64,000 nucleotides of DNA, from contig CAVULN010000013.1 of assembly GCA_963742305.1 (NCBI GenBank), positions 62,001-126,000 of the forward strand, given 5' to 3'. Positions within the stretch are counted from its first letter, which is position 1, and each line of letters opens with the position of its first letter. This document shows, one piece after another, positions 40,326 through 51,831 of this stretch. Made by a program: the position numbers and the translations under genes. This DNA is from Roseiarcus sp963742305. Its GTDB lineage: Bacteria > Pseudomonadota > Alphaproteobacteria > Rhizobiales > Beijerinckiaceae. The notes below the pieces were generated by a model. That model was not told where the DNA came from, made no database searches, and saw only the letters and a list, made by a program, of their open reading frames with translations.

Positions 40326-42170
40326 ATGGCGCTTCGCATCGAGGATTACGCCGTTATCGGAAACTGCGAGACGGTGGCGCTTGTCGGGCGCGACGGCTCG
40401 ATCGACTGGCTGTGCCTGCCCCGTTTCGACAGCGGCGCGTGTTTTTCCGCGCTCCTTGGCGGCCCCGAGCACGGACGCTGGCTGATCGCGCCGGCGCAAG
40501 GCGAGGTTCAGGCCGCGCGGCGATACCTGGGCGACACTCTGATCCTGGAGACGGTCTTCACCACCGCGGACGGGTCGGTCTCTCTCACCGACTTCATGTA
40601 CCGCCGGGACGGGTCGTCGGAGCTGGTGCGCATCGTCAGGGGCCTCAAGGGCGAGGTCGCCATGCGCACCGAGATCGTCGTGCGGTTCGACTACGGTTCG
40701 ATCGTGCCCTGGGTGTCTCAGGAGGACGGGCGGCTTCAGTTCATCGCCGGACCGGACCGGGTGCTGCTCGATACGGCGGTCGAAACGCGCGGAGAGGGTC
40801 TTCGCACCGTCGGCGATTTCACGCTTGGCGAGGGCGAAGAGGCGAGCTTCGTCCTCAACTGGTCGGCCTCGTTTCGGGTCGCGCCCCCGCCGCTCGCGGA
40901 GAACGAACTCGCAGCCGCGCGCAAACAGGTCCATTCCTTCTGGACCGGATGGGCTGCGGCCTTCAAGCCGGCGGGGCCCTGGGGCGGCGCCGTTCTTCGC
41001 TCGCTTCTGACCCTGAAGGCGCTCTCGCATTGGGAGACCGGGGGCATCGTCGCGGCCGGAACGACGTCGCTGCCCGAGAAGATCGGCGGCCCGCGCAACT
41101 GGGACTATCGATTTTGCTGGCTTCGGGACGCGACGTTCACCCTTTACGCGCTGATCGGGGCTGGCTTTCTCGACGGCGCGAAGGCATGGCACGAGTGGCT
41201 CCTGCGCGCGGTGGCCGGCGCGCCGGACGACCTGCAGATTCTTTACGGCGTCGCGGGCGAGCGGCGGCTCGATGAATATGAGATTCCCTGGCTCCCCGGC
41301 TACGAAGGCGCGAGCCCCGTCCGGATCGGCAATGGCGCGGTCAAGCAGCTCCAGCTCGACGTCTATGGCGAAGTGCTCGACGCCTTCTACGTCGCCCGCC
41401 GCGCGGGTCTCGCGACCGGCGAGGCGACCTGGGCGCTGGAATGCGCGCTCCTCTTCCACCTCGAGAAAATCTGGCGGGACCCTGACGAGGGCATCTGGGA
41501 AGTGCGCGGCGGCCCGCGCCATTTCACCCATTCGAAGGTGATGGCCTGGGTGGCGTTCGATCGCGCGGTGCGTTCGATCGAGGAATTCGGCCTCGACGGG
41601 CCGCTCGAACGCTGGCGGGACACTCGCTCTGCAATTCATCAGCAGGTCTGCGAGCATGGGTTTGACCCCAGGCAAAACGCGTTCGTTCAATCGTTCGGCG
41701 ATCCGACGCTGGACGCGAGCCTGCTTCTCGTTCCCATTGTCGGTTTTCTGCCCCCTGACGATCCCCGCGTCCGAGGCACCGTCGCCGCGATCGAGGCGAA
41801 GCTCGTTCGCGACGGATTCGTCATGCGCTATGACACCGGGGTCGGCGTGGACGGCCTGCCGCCGGGCGAAGGCGCGTTCCTCGCCTGCAGCTTCTGGCTG
41901 GTCGACAATTACGTGCTGCTCGGGCGCTACGACGAAGCGTGCGCGCTGTTCGAGCGGCTGCTCGCGCTGCGCAACGACGTGGGGCTATTGGCGGAGGAAT
42001 ACGATCCTCACGAGCGCCGTCAGCTCGGCAACTTTCCGCAGGCGTTCTCGCATCTCGCGCTCATCAACGCGGCGCATAGCCTGAGCACGGCGGAGGGCGC
42101 CGCGCGCCTGCGCTCGGGTGACGGCGCGCCCGTTGAGCCGCAGCCGGCTGCGGGCGACGGCTCGGCTTAG
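40326..42170 (+). CDS. Glycoside hydrolase family 15 protein (glucoamylase/trehalase-like)
   Basis: 614 residues. An N-terminal beta-sandwich domain (VALVGRDGSIDWLCLPRFDS) precedes the (alpha/alpha)6 catalytic domain. Catalytic regions are NWDYRFCWLRDATFTLYALI (about 258) and the second acid region GLLAEEYDPHERRQLGNFPQ (about 557). The family hydrolyses alpha-linked glucosides such as glycogen, starch fragments or trehalose. There is no signal peptide, so an intracellular substrate, perhaps trehalose or glycogen, is more likely. It appears to be transcribed alone. Confidence 0.94.
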   Translation: MALRIEDYAVIGNCETVALVGRDGSIDWLCLPRFDSGACFSALLGGPEHGRWLIAPAQGEVQAARRYLGDTLILETVFTTADGSVSLTDFMYRRDGSSELVRIVRGLKGEVAMRTEIVVRFDYGSIVPWVSQEDGRLQFIAGPDRVLLDTAVETRGEGLRTVGDFTLGEGEEASFVLNWSASFRVAPPPLAENELAAARKQVHSFWTGWAAAFKPAGPWGGAVLRSLLTLKALSHWETGGIVAAGTTSLPEKIGGPRNWDYRFCWLRDATFTLYALIGAGFLDGAKAWHEWLLRAVAGAPDDLQILYGVAGERRLDEYEIPWLPGYEGASPVRIGNGAVKQLQLDVYGEVLDAFYVARRAGLATGEATWALECALLFHLEKIWRDPDEGIWEVRGGPRHFTHSKVMAWVAFDRAVRSIEEFGLDGPLERWRDTRSAIHQQVCEHGFDPRQNAFVQSFGDPTLDASLLLVPIVGFLPPDDPRVRGTVAAIEAKLVRDGFVMRYDTGVGVDGLPPGEGAFLACSFWLVDNYVLLGRYDEACALFERLLALRNDVGLLAEEYDPHERRQLGNFPQAFSHLALINAAHSLSTAEGAARLRSGDGAPVEPQPAAGDGSA

Positions 42171-42287
42171 CTTGGCCGAGCAAATTTTCGTGATGACCGC
42201 GCGCGCCATGGCTAACACTATCCTGCTCGCCGCGGGCGGGGCGTGAGGAGCGACGGCGGCCGCAGGTTCAAATCGAGGAGGTCCGCC

Positions 42288-42710
42288 ATGCCGCTCACGG
42301 TGCAGGCGCTCGACCATCTGGTGGTCCTGGTTTCGGATGTCGAGGCGTCCGCCAAATGGTACGCGCGCGTGCTCGGCATGAGGCGCGAGGATTTCTCGCC
42401 GTCCCCCGGCCAGCCGGCGCGAACGGCGATGACCTTCGGACGCCAGAAGATCAACCTCCGGCCGGTCGCGGCGAGCCAGGAGGATTGGTTCACCGGCGAT
42501 CATGCGGCGGCCGGCAGCGACGACCTTTGCTTTCTCACCGACTCGACGCCGGATCAGGTCGTTCGCCACCTGCAGGCGGAAGGCGTGGCGATCGTGAACG
42601 GGCCCGGCCCCCGGCAAGGCGCGCGGGGCGCGCTGATGTCGGTCTATTGCCGCGATCCGGACGGGAGCCTGATCGAGATCGCGTCCTACGTGGAGGGCAC
42701 GGCGGGTTAG
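42288..42710 (+). CDS. VOC-family protein (glyoxalase/bleomycin-resistance fold)
   Basis: 140 residues with paired beta-alpha-beta-beta-beta modules. The metal-ligand histidine of the first module is in LDHLVVLVSDVEASAKWYAR, and the glutamate of the second is in YCRDPDGSLIEIASY. FGRQKINLRP is typical of the fosfomycin-resistance/glyoxalase-like cluster annotated simply as VOC family. AGGAGG lies 7 bases before the ATG. Its 3' end runs against, and by a few bases into, the end of the convergent hydrolase gene. The substrate is unknown. Confidence 0.92.
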   Translation: MPLTVQALDHLVVLVSDVEASAKWYARVLGMRREDFSPSPGQPARTAMTFGRQKINLRPVAASQEDWFTGDHAAAGSDDLCFLTDSTPDQVVRHLQAEGVAIVNGPGPRQGARGALMSVYCRDPDGSLIEIASYVEGTAG

Positions 42711-43625
42711 TCGCCCGCCACCCGCGTCGAGCCAGGCGATCAGGTCGCCGATCACCTCGTCGCGGTTGGTTTCGTTCAGCGTCTCGTGCCGGGCGCCCGG
42801 ATAGAGGCGGGTGGTGAGCTGGGTGAACCCCGCCGCTTTCAAATCCGCAATGAGGCCCTTGATGTTGGCCCCGACCGGGTCTTTCTCGCCGGAGAGGACA
42901 TAGATCGGCATGTCCTTGCGGATCGCGGCCAGGCTCGTCCGGCTGGTGGCGCGCGGCAGCGCGTCGAGCACGTCGATGGCGAGCTGGGTCGTGAACGGCA
43001 GGCCGCAGAGCGGATCGGCGACATAGGCGTCGACCTCCCTCTCGTCCCGCGAGAGCCAGTCGAAGGGGGTGCGCGCGGGGCTGAACGCCTTGTTGAAGCC
43101 GCCGAACCACATCGCGAAGATCGGGTCGCTCTTGCCGCGCCTGCCTAAGCGCAGCCGCTCCCCGCGGGCGATGAGCCGTCCGAGCGCCGCGATCGGCGGC
43201 GGCCTGCCGCTCGACCCGGAAAGGACCGCGCCCGCGAGCGCGCCCGAATGCAGGGCGAGGAAGGAGCGCCCGAGGAACGAGCCCAGCGAATGGCCGAATA
43301 AGACGATCGGCGCGCCCGGCTGCTCGGCGGCGATCAGACGGTTCAGAGTCCAGAGGTCGCCGACGACCTTGCCCCATCCGCCCTCGTCGGCGAAATGGCC
43401 GCGATCGGCGGCGGCGGCTTTGGCTCCATGTCCGCGATAATCGTTGGCGTAAACGCCGTAGCCTGCGCCCTTGAGCGCGTGGGCCAGGCGCGCGTAGCGG
43501 CCGCTATGCTCGGAGAGGCCGTGGGCGATCTGCAGAATCGCGCGAGGGCGTCCCTCGGGCAGCCAGCGGCGGGCGAAGAGGTTCGCTCCGTCGTCGGCGC
43601 GAAGCGTGAACTCGCTCTCCGCCAT
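42707..43625 (-). CDS. Alpha/beta hydrolase, monoacylglycerol lipase-like (frameshift at last codons)
   Basis: Serine hydrolase of about 305 residues resembling lysophospholipase L2/monoacylglycerol lipase. ILQIAHGLSEHSGRYARLA is the oxyanion-loop region, NDYRGHGA a family marker, and VLFGHSLGSFLGR holds the nucleophile. The aspartate is in LSGEKDPVG and the histidine in YPGARHETLNETNRDEV. The natural end is WLDAVAGD-TAA at 42707. An extra G in the run at 42721-42723 removes that stop and makes the frame appear to read about 240 codons further, antisense to the VOC and GH15 genes; that extension is not real. Confidence 0.92.
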
Positions 43626-43768
43626 TTTCGCGTTCCCTCTCGGCCGGCCCGGGTTCTCTCCGGAAATCCCAGGCCTCAGTCAAGCGCGCAAGCGGGCTCC
43701 GTTCCCGTTTAGCCTCGCCAAATTTCCTCCTCGCCGAATCGATTGCGATCGGTTAGGAGAGAAGCCCC

Positions 43769-45397
<1,629 letters not shown>

Positions 45398-45414
45398 GCG
45401 AGCCTCCCTTCGCG

Positions 45415-48340
45415 TCAGGCGACCGCCGCGCCCATCAGTTTCCGCGCCGCGGCCGCGTTCATCGGCTGGCCGAACGCCGCCCCTTGCGCGAACTGGCAGC
45501 CGAGCTGGGCGAGTTCGACCGCGTCGGATTCGGTGTCCGCGCCCTCGGAGATGACCTCCATCCCGATCTCCTGCGCCATCGCCACGATCGAGCGCAGGAT
45601 CGGCGAGCGCGCGCCGAAGGAATTGGGCCTGACCAGCGACGCGTCGATTCGCATCACGTCGAAGCGATATTGCGGCAAATGTCCGAGCGAGGTGTAGCCG
45701 GCGCCGAACCGGTCGAGCATGAGCGCCGCGCCGATCTCGCGCACCCGCTGCAAAAGGATGGCGGTGTATTCCGGGTTTTCCATCACCAGAACTCTCGGCC
45801 GCCGCGAGCTTGAGCGAGCCGCGATGGACGTAGTGGCGACTGAGCGCCGAGCGCACGTCGAGCAGGAGGTCATGGCTCAGCATCTGACGGGAGGAGGCGG
45901 CGACGGTGGCGAAGATCGGCGGATTGACCTCGAGCGCCTTTTGCCAAACCGCGAGTTCCCTCGCCGTCGCCTCGAGCGCATAGGCGCCGATATCGCCGAT
46001 CGCGCCGGTGGACTCGGCGGCGGAGAGGAATTCGTTCTCGTCGAGGAGGCCCAGTCGAGGATGACGCCAGCGGATGAGCGACTGGAACCCGGCGACGGTG
46101 CGATCCTCGAGACGCACGATCGGCCGGAACAAGACCGAGATCTCGCCGCGCTCGAGCGCGCGGCGAATGTCGTTCTCGAGCGACTGCCGGTCGGTGCGAT
46201 GGAGGCGCATGGAAGGGGCGAAAATCTCGACCCGGTCGCCGCCGGCCCTCTTGGCGTTCGCGAGCGCAAGCCGGGCGTCGGCGAGAAGATCGCCGCCCTT
46301 GCCGTGCAGCTTCGGATTGTAGTGGGCGGCGCCGATGGAAACGGACAGCGTGATCTCCCGCTCGCCGAAGCTGATCGGGGCGGCGAGCGCCGCGCGCAGG
46401 GCGTCGATCCGGGCGGTCGCGTCCAGCGAATCCGGTTCGGCGAGCACGATCCCGCCGAAAGTGTCGCCGCCCAGGCGAGCGAGCGTATCGCCTGGGCGAA
46501 AATCCCGCGCCAGACGCCGCGCCACCGCCAGCAGAGCGGAATCGCCAATCGACAGCCCGTAGGAATCGTTGACCGACTGGAATTCGTCGATGTCGATCAC
46601 CATCACCGTCGGCGCCGCCCCCCCGGGCTTCTGGGCCAGAAGGATCGCCGCGCCCAGGCGATCGTTGAACAATTCGCGGTTGGGCAGGCCAGTGAGATTG
46701 TCGTGAACCGCGTCGTGGAGCATCCGCTCCTCGGCGCTTTTGAGCTCGGTCACGTCGGACAGCGAGCCGATCACCCTGACCACCTCGCCGTCGGCGCCGA
46801 CGACCGGCCGGGCCTTGAGCACGTACCAGAAATAATGGCCGTCCGATCCGCGCAGCCTTAAGTCGTGATTGATCCGGCCCGAGCGCTGATGCAGGAGCCC
46901 ATCGAGCGCGAGCGTGAAGCGGTCGCGATCGAGAGGGTGCAGCACGTCGAGCCAGCCCGCGGCCGGCCCGGCGAGCGCGCCGCGCTTCAGACCCAGCTGG
47001 CTTTCGATCGCCTCGCTGCCGGCGACCTCGTCGGTCAGCACGTTCCAGTCGAAGATCGCCTCCCCCGATCCGGTCATCGCGAGCGAACGCCGCTCGGCGT
47101 CGGGGCCGCTGTCCATCGCGCCCCCCGAGCCGGAGAAGGCGAACTGCATCACCGTGAAGCCGATCAGCATCACGATCAGCACGAGGCCGCCGACCAGGCC
47201 CGGCGCCGCAAGGTCGTTGGTCAGATAGCCGAGCGCCGCCGCGCCCGCGGCCACCACCCAGACCGCGAGAAGGTACCAGGTGGGGATCAGCATCACGGCG
47301 CGATCGGACCCGCGCGCGGCAAGCGAGAGAATGAGCAGGAAGCCGACGCCGGCGACGGTTGCGACCGAGATTCGCGCCACGCCCGCCGCGACCGGAGGAT
47401 TGTAGACCGAAAGCCCGACCACCGCGGCCATCAGCGCGAGCCAGGCGAGCGCGAAATGGGTGTAGCGCACGTGCCATCGGCGCAGGTTGAGGTAGGCGAA
47501 CAGGAAGATGATGAGCGTCGCCCCGATCGTCGCCTCGACGCCCGCGCGCCAGATCCGCTCGGAGGCGTCCGTGAGATCGAACATCTTGCGCCAGAAGCCG
47601 AAGTCGATGCAGACATAGGCGAACACCGCCCAGGCGAGCGCCGCGGCGGCGGGAAATATCATCGCGCCGCGGACCACGAAGACGATGGTCAGGAACAGGG
47701 CGAGGAGCCCCGCGATGCCGATCAGAATGCCCTCGTACAGGGTGAGACTGGCCGACTTGTCCTTGAACGCGTCCGGCTCCCACAAATAGAGTTGCGGCAG
47801 GTTCGGGGTGCGCAATTCCGCCACATAGGTCACGGTCGTGCCGGGATCGAGGGTCAGGCGGAAAACATCCGCGTCCGCGTTGTCCTCGCGTTCCGGCGCC
47901 GCGCCCTGGCTCGCGGTGATGGTGGTGATTCGCGACGAGCCGAGATCGGGCCAAATGACGCCCGAGCCGACGAAGCGGAAGTGCGGCGCCACCACCAGCC
48001 GGGTCAATTGCTCGTCGGAATCGTTGGTCAGCGCGAACACGATCCAGGCCGGCTGCGCGCCGGGTTCGAGCGCGCTCACCTCGATCCGCCTGACGATGCC
48101 GTCGGCGCCGGGCGCGGTCGACACCTGGATGCGGTCGCCCTGGGCGCTGTAGCGCTCGACCACCCGGGTCAGGTCGATGGCGTCCGAATCGGGCGAAACC
48201 CTGACCGATTGCACGGCGCGAGCGGGAGTCAAGAAAGCCGTCAGACCCGCGATGAGGACCACGGCGCTGACGAAGGCGCGCCAGACGCAAGCCGTTCCGG
48301 CGCTTTGGCGTTGGGGGCTGCTGACGATCCGTTCAGTCAA
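45415..48340 (-). CDS. Membrane PAS-GGDEF-EAL protein with degenerate catalytic motifs (frameshifted)
   Basis: About 974 residues. A signal peptide (ending TPARA) precedes a periplasmic beta-rich sensor domain to about 200, then seven or so membrane segments (200-405), resembling the 7TMR-DISM layout. A PAS domain follows (430-550, FWYVLKARPVVGADGEVVRV). The GGDEF domain begins NLTGLPNRELFNDRLGAA, but its signature reads GGDTF. The EAL domain has FRPIVRLEDRTVAGFQSLIR, so EAL is replaced by QSL, and the later Asp-Asp motif reads LDRFGAGYTSL. One base change near 45798-45802 shifts the end (RVLVMENPEYTAILLQRVRE to KLMGAAVA) to another frame. Neither cyclase nor phosphodiesterase activity is expected; a signalling or binding role is more likely. 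It starts 8 bases inside the upstream GNAT gene. Confidence 0.88.
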
Positions 48341-48944
48341 GAGAAGTCCAGGTCAGTCGCGGACGCGCGTCGCTCTCGACGAGTCCGAACAGGACGTGGT
48401 CGCGCCAGGCCCCGTTGATCCTGAGGAACCCCCGCGCGTAGCCCTCCCGGTTGAAGCCGTTGCGCTCGAGCAGCGCGATCGAGGGCGCGTTTTCCGGTAT
48501 GCACGCCGCCTCGATCCGGTGCAGCCTGAGCCGGGAGAGGGCGAATTCGACCGTCGCCCCGACCGCCCGCGTCATCCGGCCCTTGCCCGCATGCGGCGCG
48601 CCCATCCAGTAGCCGAGCGTCCCGCTCTGCGCGACTCCGCGCCGGACGCCGCCGAGCGTGATTCCGCCCAGGAGTTCGTCAGAGAGGCTGTCGAAGATCA
48701 GGAACGAATAGGCCTCGTCGCGCGCCATGTCGTCGTCCTGGCGCCTCAGGCGCCGGCGAAACGCCGCGCGGGTCAAATCGTCGTTCGGCCACGTCGGCTC
48801 CCACGGCTCGAGAAAGGCGCGGCTCATCGCCCTCAGTCTCGACCAGGACGGATAGTCCGACGGCGCCGCCGGCCGCAGATAGACGCCGTCGCCGCGCACC
48901 AGCGGCTCCGGGGTGACGGGGCGGGTCAAGCCGAACAGCGCCAT
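48333..48944 (-). CDS. RimJ/RimL-type GNAT acetyltransferase
   Basis: 203 residues, similar to ribosomal-protein-alanine N-acetyltransferases. VYLRPAAPSDYPSWSRLRAM starts the fold, IGYW-type core is seen as GTLGYWMGAPHAGKGRMTRA with the acetyl-CoA loop, and HRIEAACIPENAPSIALLERN followed by GFNREGYARGFLRINGAWRD is typical of RimJ. The ATG touches the stop of the M16 peptidase gene and its 3' end overlaps the GGDEF/EAL start, so thrC, M16, GNAT and GGDEF/EAL form one operon. The true substrate, an N-terminus or small molecule, is not known. Confidence 0.93.
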   Translation of the reverse strand: MALFGLTRPVTPEPLVRGDGVYLRPAAPSDYPSWSRLRAMSRAFLEPWEPTWPNDDLTRAAFRRRLRRQDDDMARDEAYSFLIFDSLSDELLGGITLGGVRRGVAQSGTLGYWMGAPHAGKGRMTRAVGATVEFALSRLRLHRIEAACIPENAPSIALLERNGFNREGYARGFLRINGAWRDHVLFGLVESDARPRLTWTSLD

Positions 48945-50206
48945 CAGACTCCTCTCAGGGCGCGGGCGATCTTCGCCTGTCCGGGAACCTTGCCGGCCGC
49001 GCCGATCGCCGCCACCGCCGGCGCCGATCTAAGCATGGCGGCGCCGGTTTTGCGAACCTCTTCGACGGTGATCGCCTCGATCCGGGCCAGCATCTCGTCA
49101 AACGAAAGCGGGCGCCCGTAGACCTGCATCTGGCGCGAGAGCTGATGGACCCGCGCCGCGGGCTGCTCGAGCGCGGTCAGGAGCGAGACCTTCATCTGCG
49201 CCTTGGTGCGGCGGATTTCCTCGTCCCTGAGGCCGTGCGCGGCTTCGGCGAGGCAGTCGAGCGAGGCCGCGACCACCTCCGCCGCATCCTTGTCGGCCGA
49301 ACCGGCGTAGAAGCCGAAGAGGCCGGTGTCGGTGAAATCCCAGTGGAACGCATAGACCGAATAGGCGAGCCCACGTTTTTCCCGCACCTCCTGAAAGAGC
49401 CGCGACGACATGCCCCCTCCCACCGCCGCGGCGAAGACATGCGCGGCGTCGTGATCCGGCGCGTCCGCGCGCCGGCCCTCGAAGCCGACCGCGACATGGG
49501 TCTGCTCGAGGCGACGCCTGACCCTGGTCTCGCCGCCGCGATAGGCGGCTTTGGTCTCGAGCGGCGCCGGCGGCGCGGGCAGCGTTTCCAGGCGCGAGCC
49601 GGCAAGGGCCACGATCTGATCGTGTTCGACCTCGCCGGCGGCGGCGACGATCGTCGCGCCCGCGCCATAGCGGCGGTTGAGATAGCCGTCGATCGCGGTC
49701 CGGTCGAAGGCGCCGACGCCTTCCCGCGTGCCGAGGATCGGACGGCCGATCGGCTGGTCGGGCCAGGCGGTCGCGGTGAGGAGATCGAACACGAGGTCGT
49801 CCGGCGTATCGTCGACCGCCCCGATCTCTTGGACTACGACGTTCTTTTCCCGTTCGAGTTCGTGCGGATCGAACGCGCTGTTGGTGAGGAGATCGCCGAT
49901 CACGTCGAGCGCGAGAGGAGCGTCGCTCCCCAGGACCCGGGCGAAGTAGCTCGTCCGCTCGACGCCAGTCTCCGCGTTGAGGTCGCCGCCGACGTTTTCG
50001 ATCGTCTCCGCGATCTCGCGCGCGCTTCGCCGGCGCGTGCCCTTGAACGCCATATGCTCGATGAAATGCGAGAGCCCGTGCTCGTCCGCGCGCTCGTGGC
50101 GCGATCCCGCGGCGACGAACACCCCGATCGCCGCCGTCTTCACATGGGGCGTCGTCTCGGTGACGACGGACAGGCCCGAGGGAAGCTTCGTGACCTGAAC
50201 GCTCAT
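48944..50206 (-). CDS. M16-family zinc peptidase (mitochondrial processing peptidase-like)
   Basis: 420 residues of the single-subunit bacterial M16 type. The inverted zinc motif is HFIEHMAFKG (HxxEH), and the distal glutamate is in the segment after VQEIGAVDDTPDDLVFD. The C-terminal M16C domain has GGGMSSRLFQEVREKRGLAY. ATG 50206 overlaps the thrC stop by 4 bases; the upstream extension of the open frame is discarded. This thrC-M16 pairing is conserved in alphaproteobacteria. It probably degrades peptides in the cytoplasm or periplasm; no signal peptide is seen. Confidence 0.95.
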   Translation of the reverse strand: MSVQVTKLPSGLSVVTETTPHVKTAAIGVFVAAGSRHERADEHGLSHFIEHMAFKGTRRRSAREIAETIENVGGDLNAETGVERTSYFARVLGSDAPLALDVIGDLLTNSAFDPHELEREKNVVVQEIGAVDDTPDDLVFDLLTATAWPDQPIGRPILGTREGVGAFDRTAIDGYLNRRYGAGATIVAAAGEVEHDQIVALAGSRLETLPAPPAPLETKAAYRGGETRVRRRLEQTHVAVGFEGRRADAPDHDAAHVFAAAVGGGMSSRLFQEVREKRGLAYSVYAFHWDFTDTGLFGFYAGSADKDAAEVVAASLDCLAEAAHGLRDEEIRRTKAQMKVSLLTALEQPAARVHQLSRQMQVYGRPLSFDEMLARIEAITVEEVRKTGAAMLRSAPAVAAIGAAGKVPGQAKIARALRGV

Positions 50207-51606
50207 GCGGCCGCCCGCGCGGTTCGTCGCACGCAATCCGCCACCGCCCGCCGGTCGTTGGGCAGGACGACGATGTTTTCCCGGCGCTCCATCAGATCGC
50301 CGAGCCGCTCCGGCAGCCTCGGCCTCACGCCGGTCGCGCGCTCGACGGCGTCGGGAAATTTCGCCGGATGGGCGGTGGCGAGAGCGACGACCGGGGTGGC
50401 CGGCGAGGCGGCAAGCGCTTTTCGCGCGGCGTAAACGCCGACCGCGCTGTGGGGATCGACGATCACGCCGCTTTCGCGATAGACGCGGCCCATCTCTTCG
50501 GCGCAGGCGGCCTCATCGACGCGGAAAGCATCGAAATCGGCGCGAATGCGTTTGAGCGCAGGCGCGGGGATGGTGAATGAGCCCTCCGCGGCCAGTTCGC
50601 TCATCCGTGCGATCACCGCCTGCGGATCGCGGCCGGAAGCCTCGAACAGCAGGCGCTCGAAATTGGAGGCGGCCTGAATGTCCATTGACGGCGACTGGGT
50701 CGCCCTGACGGTCCTGGGCGCATAAAGCCCGCTCGCGAGCGCGCGCGCGAGGATGTCGTTCTCGTTGGTGGCGACGATCAGGCGCTCGACCGGGAGCCCC
50801 ATGCGCTTGGCGTAATAGCCGGCGAGCACGTCGCCGAAATTGCCGGTCGGAACCGCGAAGGACACGGGCCGCCCGGGCGCGCCGAGCGCGACGGCGCCGA
50901 CGAAGTAGTAGACAATCTGCGCGGCGATGCGCGCCCAGTTGATGGAATTGACGCCTGTCAGGCGCATGTCGTCGCGAAAGGGGAGATCGCCGAACAGGTC
51001 CTTGACGATGCGCTGGCAGTCGTCGAACGAGCCCTGAATCGCGAGCGCGTGGACGTTCGGCCGGTCGACCGTCGTCATCTGCCGGCGCTGCACGTCGGAG
51101 ACGCGGCCTTGCGGGTAGAGAATGAAGATTTCGACCTCGGACTGCCCGGCGAACGCCTCGATCGCCGCGGCGCCGGTGTCGCCCGAGGTCGCTCCAATGA
51201 TCGTCGCCCGCTCTCCGCGCTCATGCAGGACCCGATTCATCGCCCGGCCCAGCCACTGCATGGCGAAATCCTTGAACGCCAGCGTCGGCCCGTGGAACAG
51301 CTCGAGCGTGAACAGGTTGTCCCCGATCTGCGCGATCGGCGCAGCCGGCGTCCGGCCGAAGTCAGCATACGCGGCGCCCGTCAGCCTCCGGATCTCGGCC
51401 TCGTCGAAGTCCTCGCCGGCGAATGGCGCCATGATCCGCGCCGCCGCTTCGGCGTAAGGAACGCCCCTCAGGTTCCGGATGGCCTCGGGCGGCAAATGGG
51501 GAATGGAGAGCGGCGCATAGAGGCCGCCGTCACGGGCGAGTCCCGCGAGGAGCGCGTCCGCAAAGCCCAGCGCCGGCGCCGCCCCGCGGGTCGAAACATA
51601 GTCCAC
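50203..51606 (-). CDS. thrC: Threonine synthase
   Basis: PLP enzyme of 467 residues that converts O-phosphohomoserine to threonine. MDYVSTRGAAPALGFADALL starts the family. The PLP lysine is in LAFKDFAMQWLGRAM, the phosphate/PLP loop is ATSGDTGAAAIEAFAG, and AVPTGNFGDVLAGYYAKRMG and ATNENDILARAL are also conserved. The length fits the long (class I, proteobacterial) type. It is the first gene of the operon continuing through M16 and GNAT; the promoter should lie in the 225-base gap shared with the divergent cfa gene. Confidence 0.97.
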   Translation of the reverse strand: MDYVSTRGAAPALGFADALLAGLARDGGLYAPLSIPHLPPEAIRNLRGVPYAEAAARIMAPFAGEDFDEAEIRRLTGAAYADFGRTPAAPIAQIGDNLFTLELFHGPTLAFKDFAMQWLGRAMNRVLHERGERATIIGATSGDTGAAAIEAFAGQSEVEIFILYPQGRVSDVQRRQMTTVDRPNVHALAIQGSFDDCQRIVKDLFGDLPFRDDMRLTGVNSINWARIAAQIVYYFVGAVALGAPGRPVSFAVPTGNFGDVLAGYYAKRMGLPVERLIVATNENDILARALASGLYAPRTVRATQSPSMDIQAASNFERLLFEASGRDPQAVIARMSELAAEGSFTIPAPALKRIRADFDAFRVDEAACAEEMGRVYRESGVIVDPHSAVGVYAARKALAASPATPVVALATAHPAKFPDAVERATGVRPRLPERLGDLMERRENIVVLPNDRRAVADCVRRTARAAA

Positions 51607-51831
51607 GATGAGGGAATCCTTGGCCGGTCCGGTCGTCGTCTAGCGCAAATCGGTTCAAAGGGGAACGGCGGCGGACTTGGCCGCCGAATGGGGCCAAAAC
51701 AAGACGCGCCGGATCGGGGATTTGCCCGGGCGCGAATGCCGAGCCGATCCAGATTTGGACTTGAAAAAGGCTCATCACTTTCCGTAACGTGACACAATCA
51801 CAACGGCGGGGTCGGGGGCGGCCGGATATCC

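Noticed and set aside
41985..42706. C-terminal extension of the alpha/beta hydrolase antisense to the VOC and GH15 genes
   Set aside because: An extra base at 42721-42723 removes the natural TAA. The extension has no family similarity.
46865..48418. 517-codon plus-strand frame opposite the GGDEF/EAL gene
   Set aside because: The translation is charged and repetitive without domains. The opposite strand encodes clear membrane, PAS and GGDEF regions.
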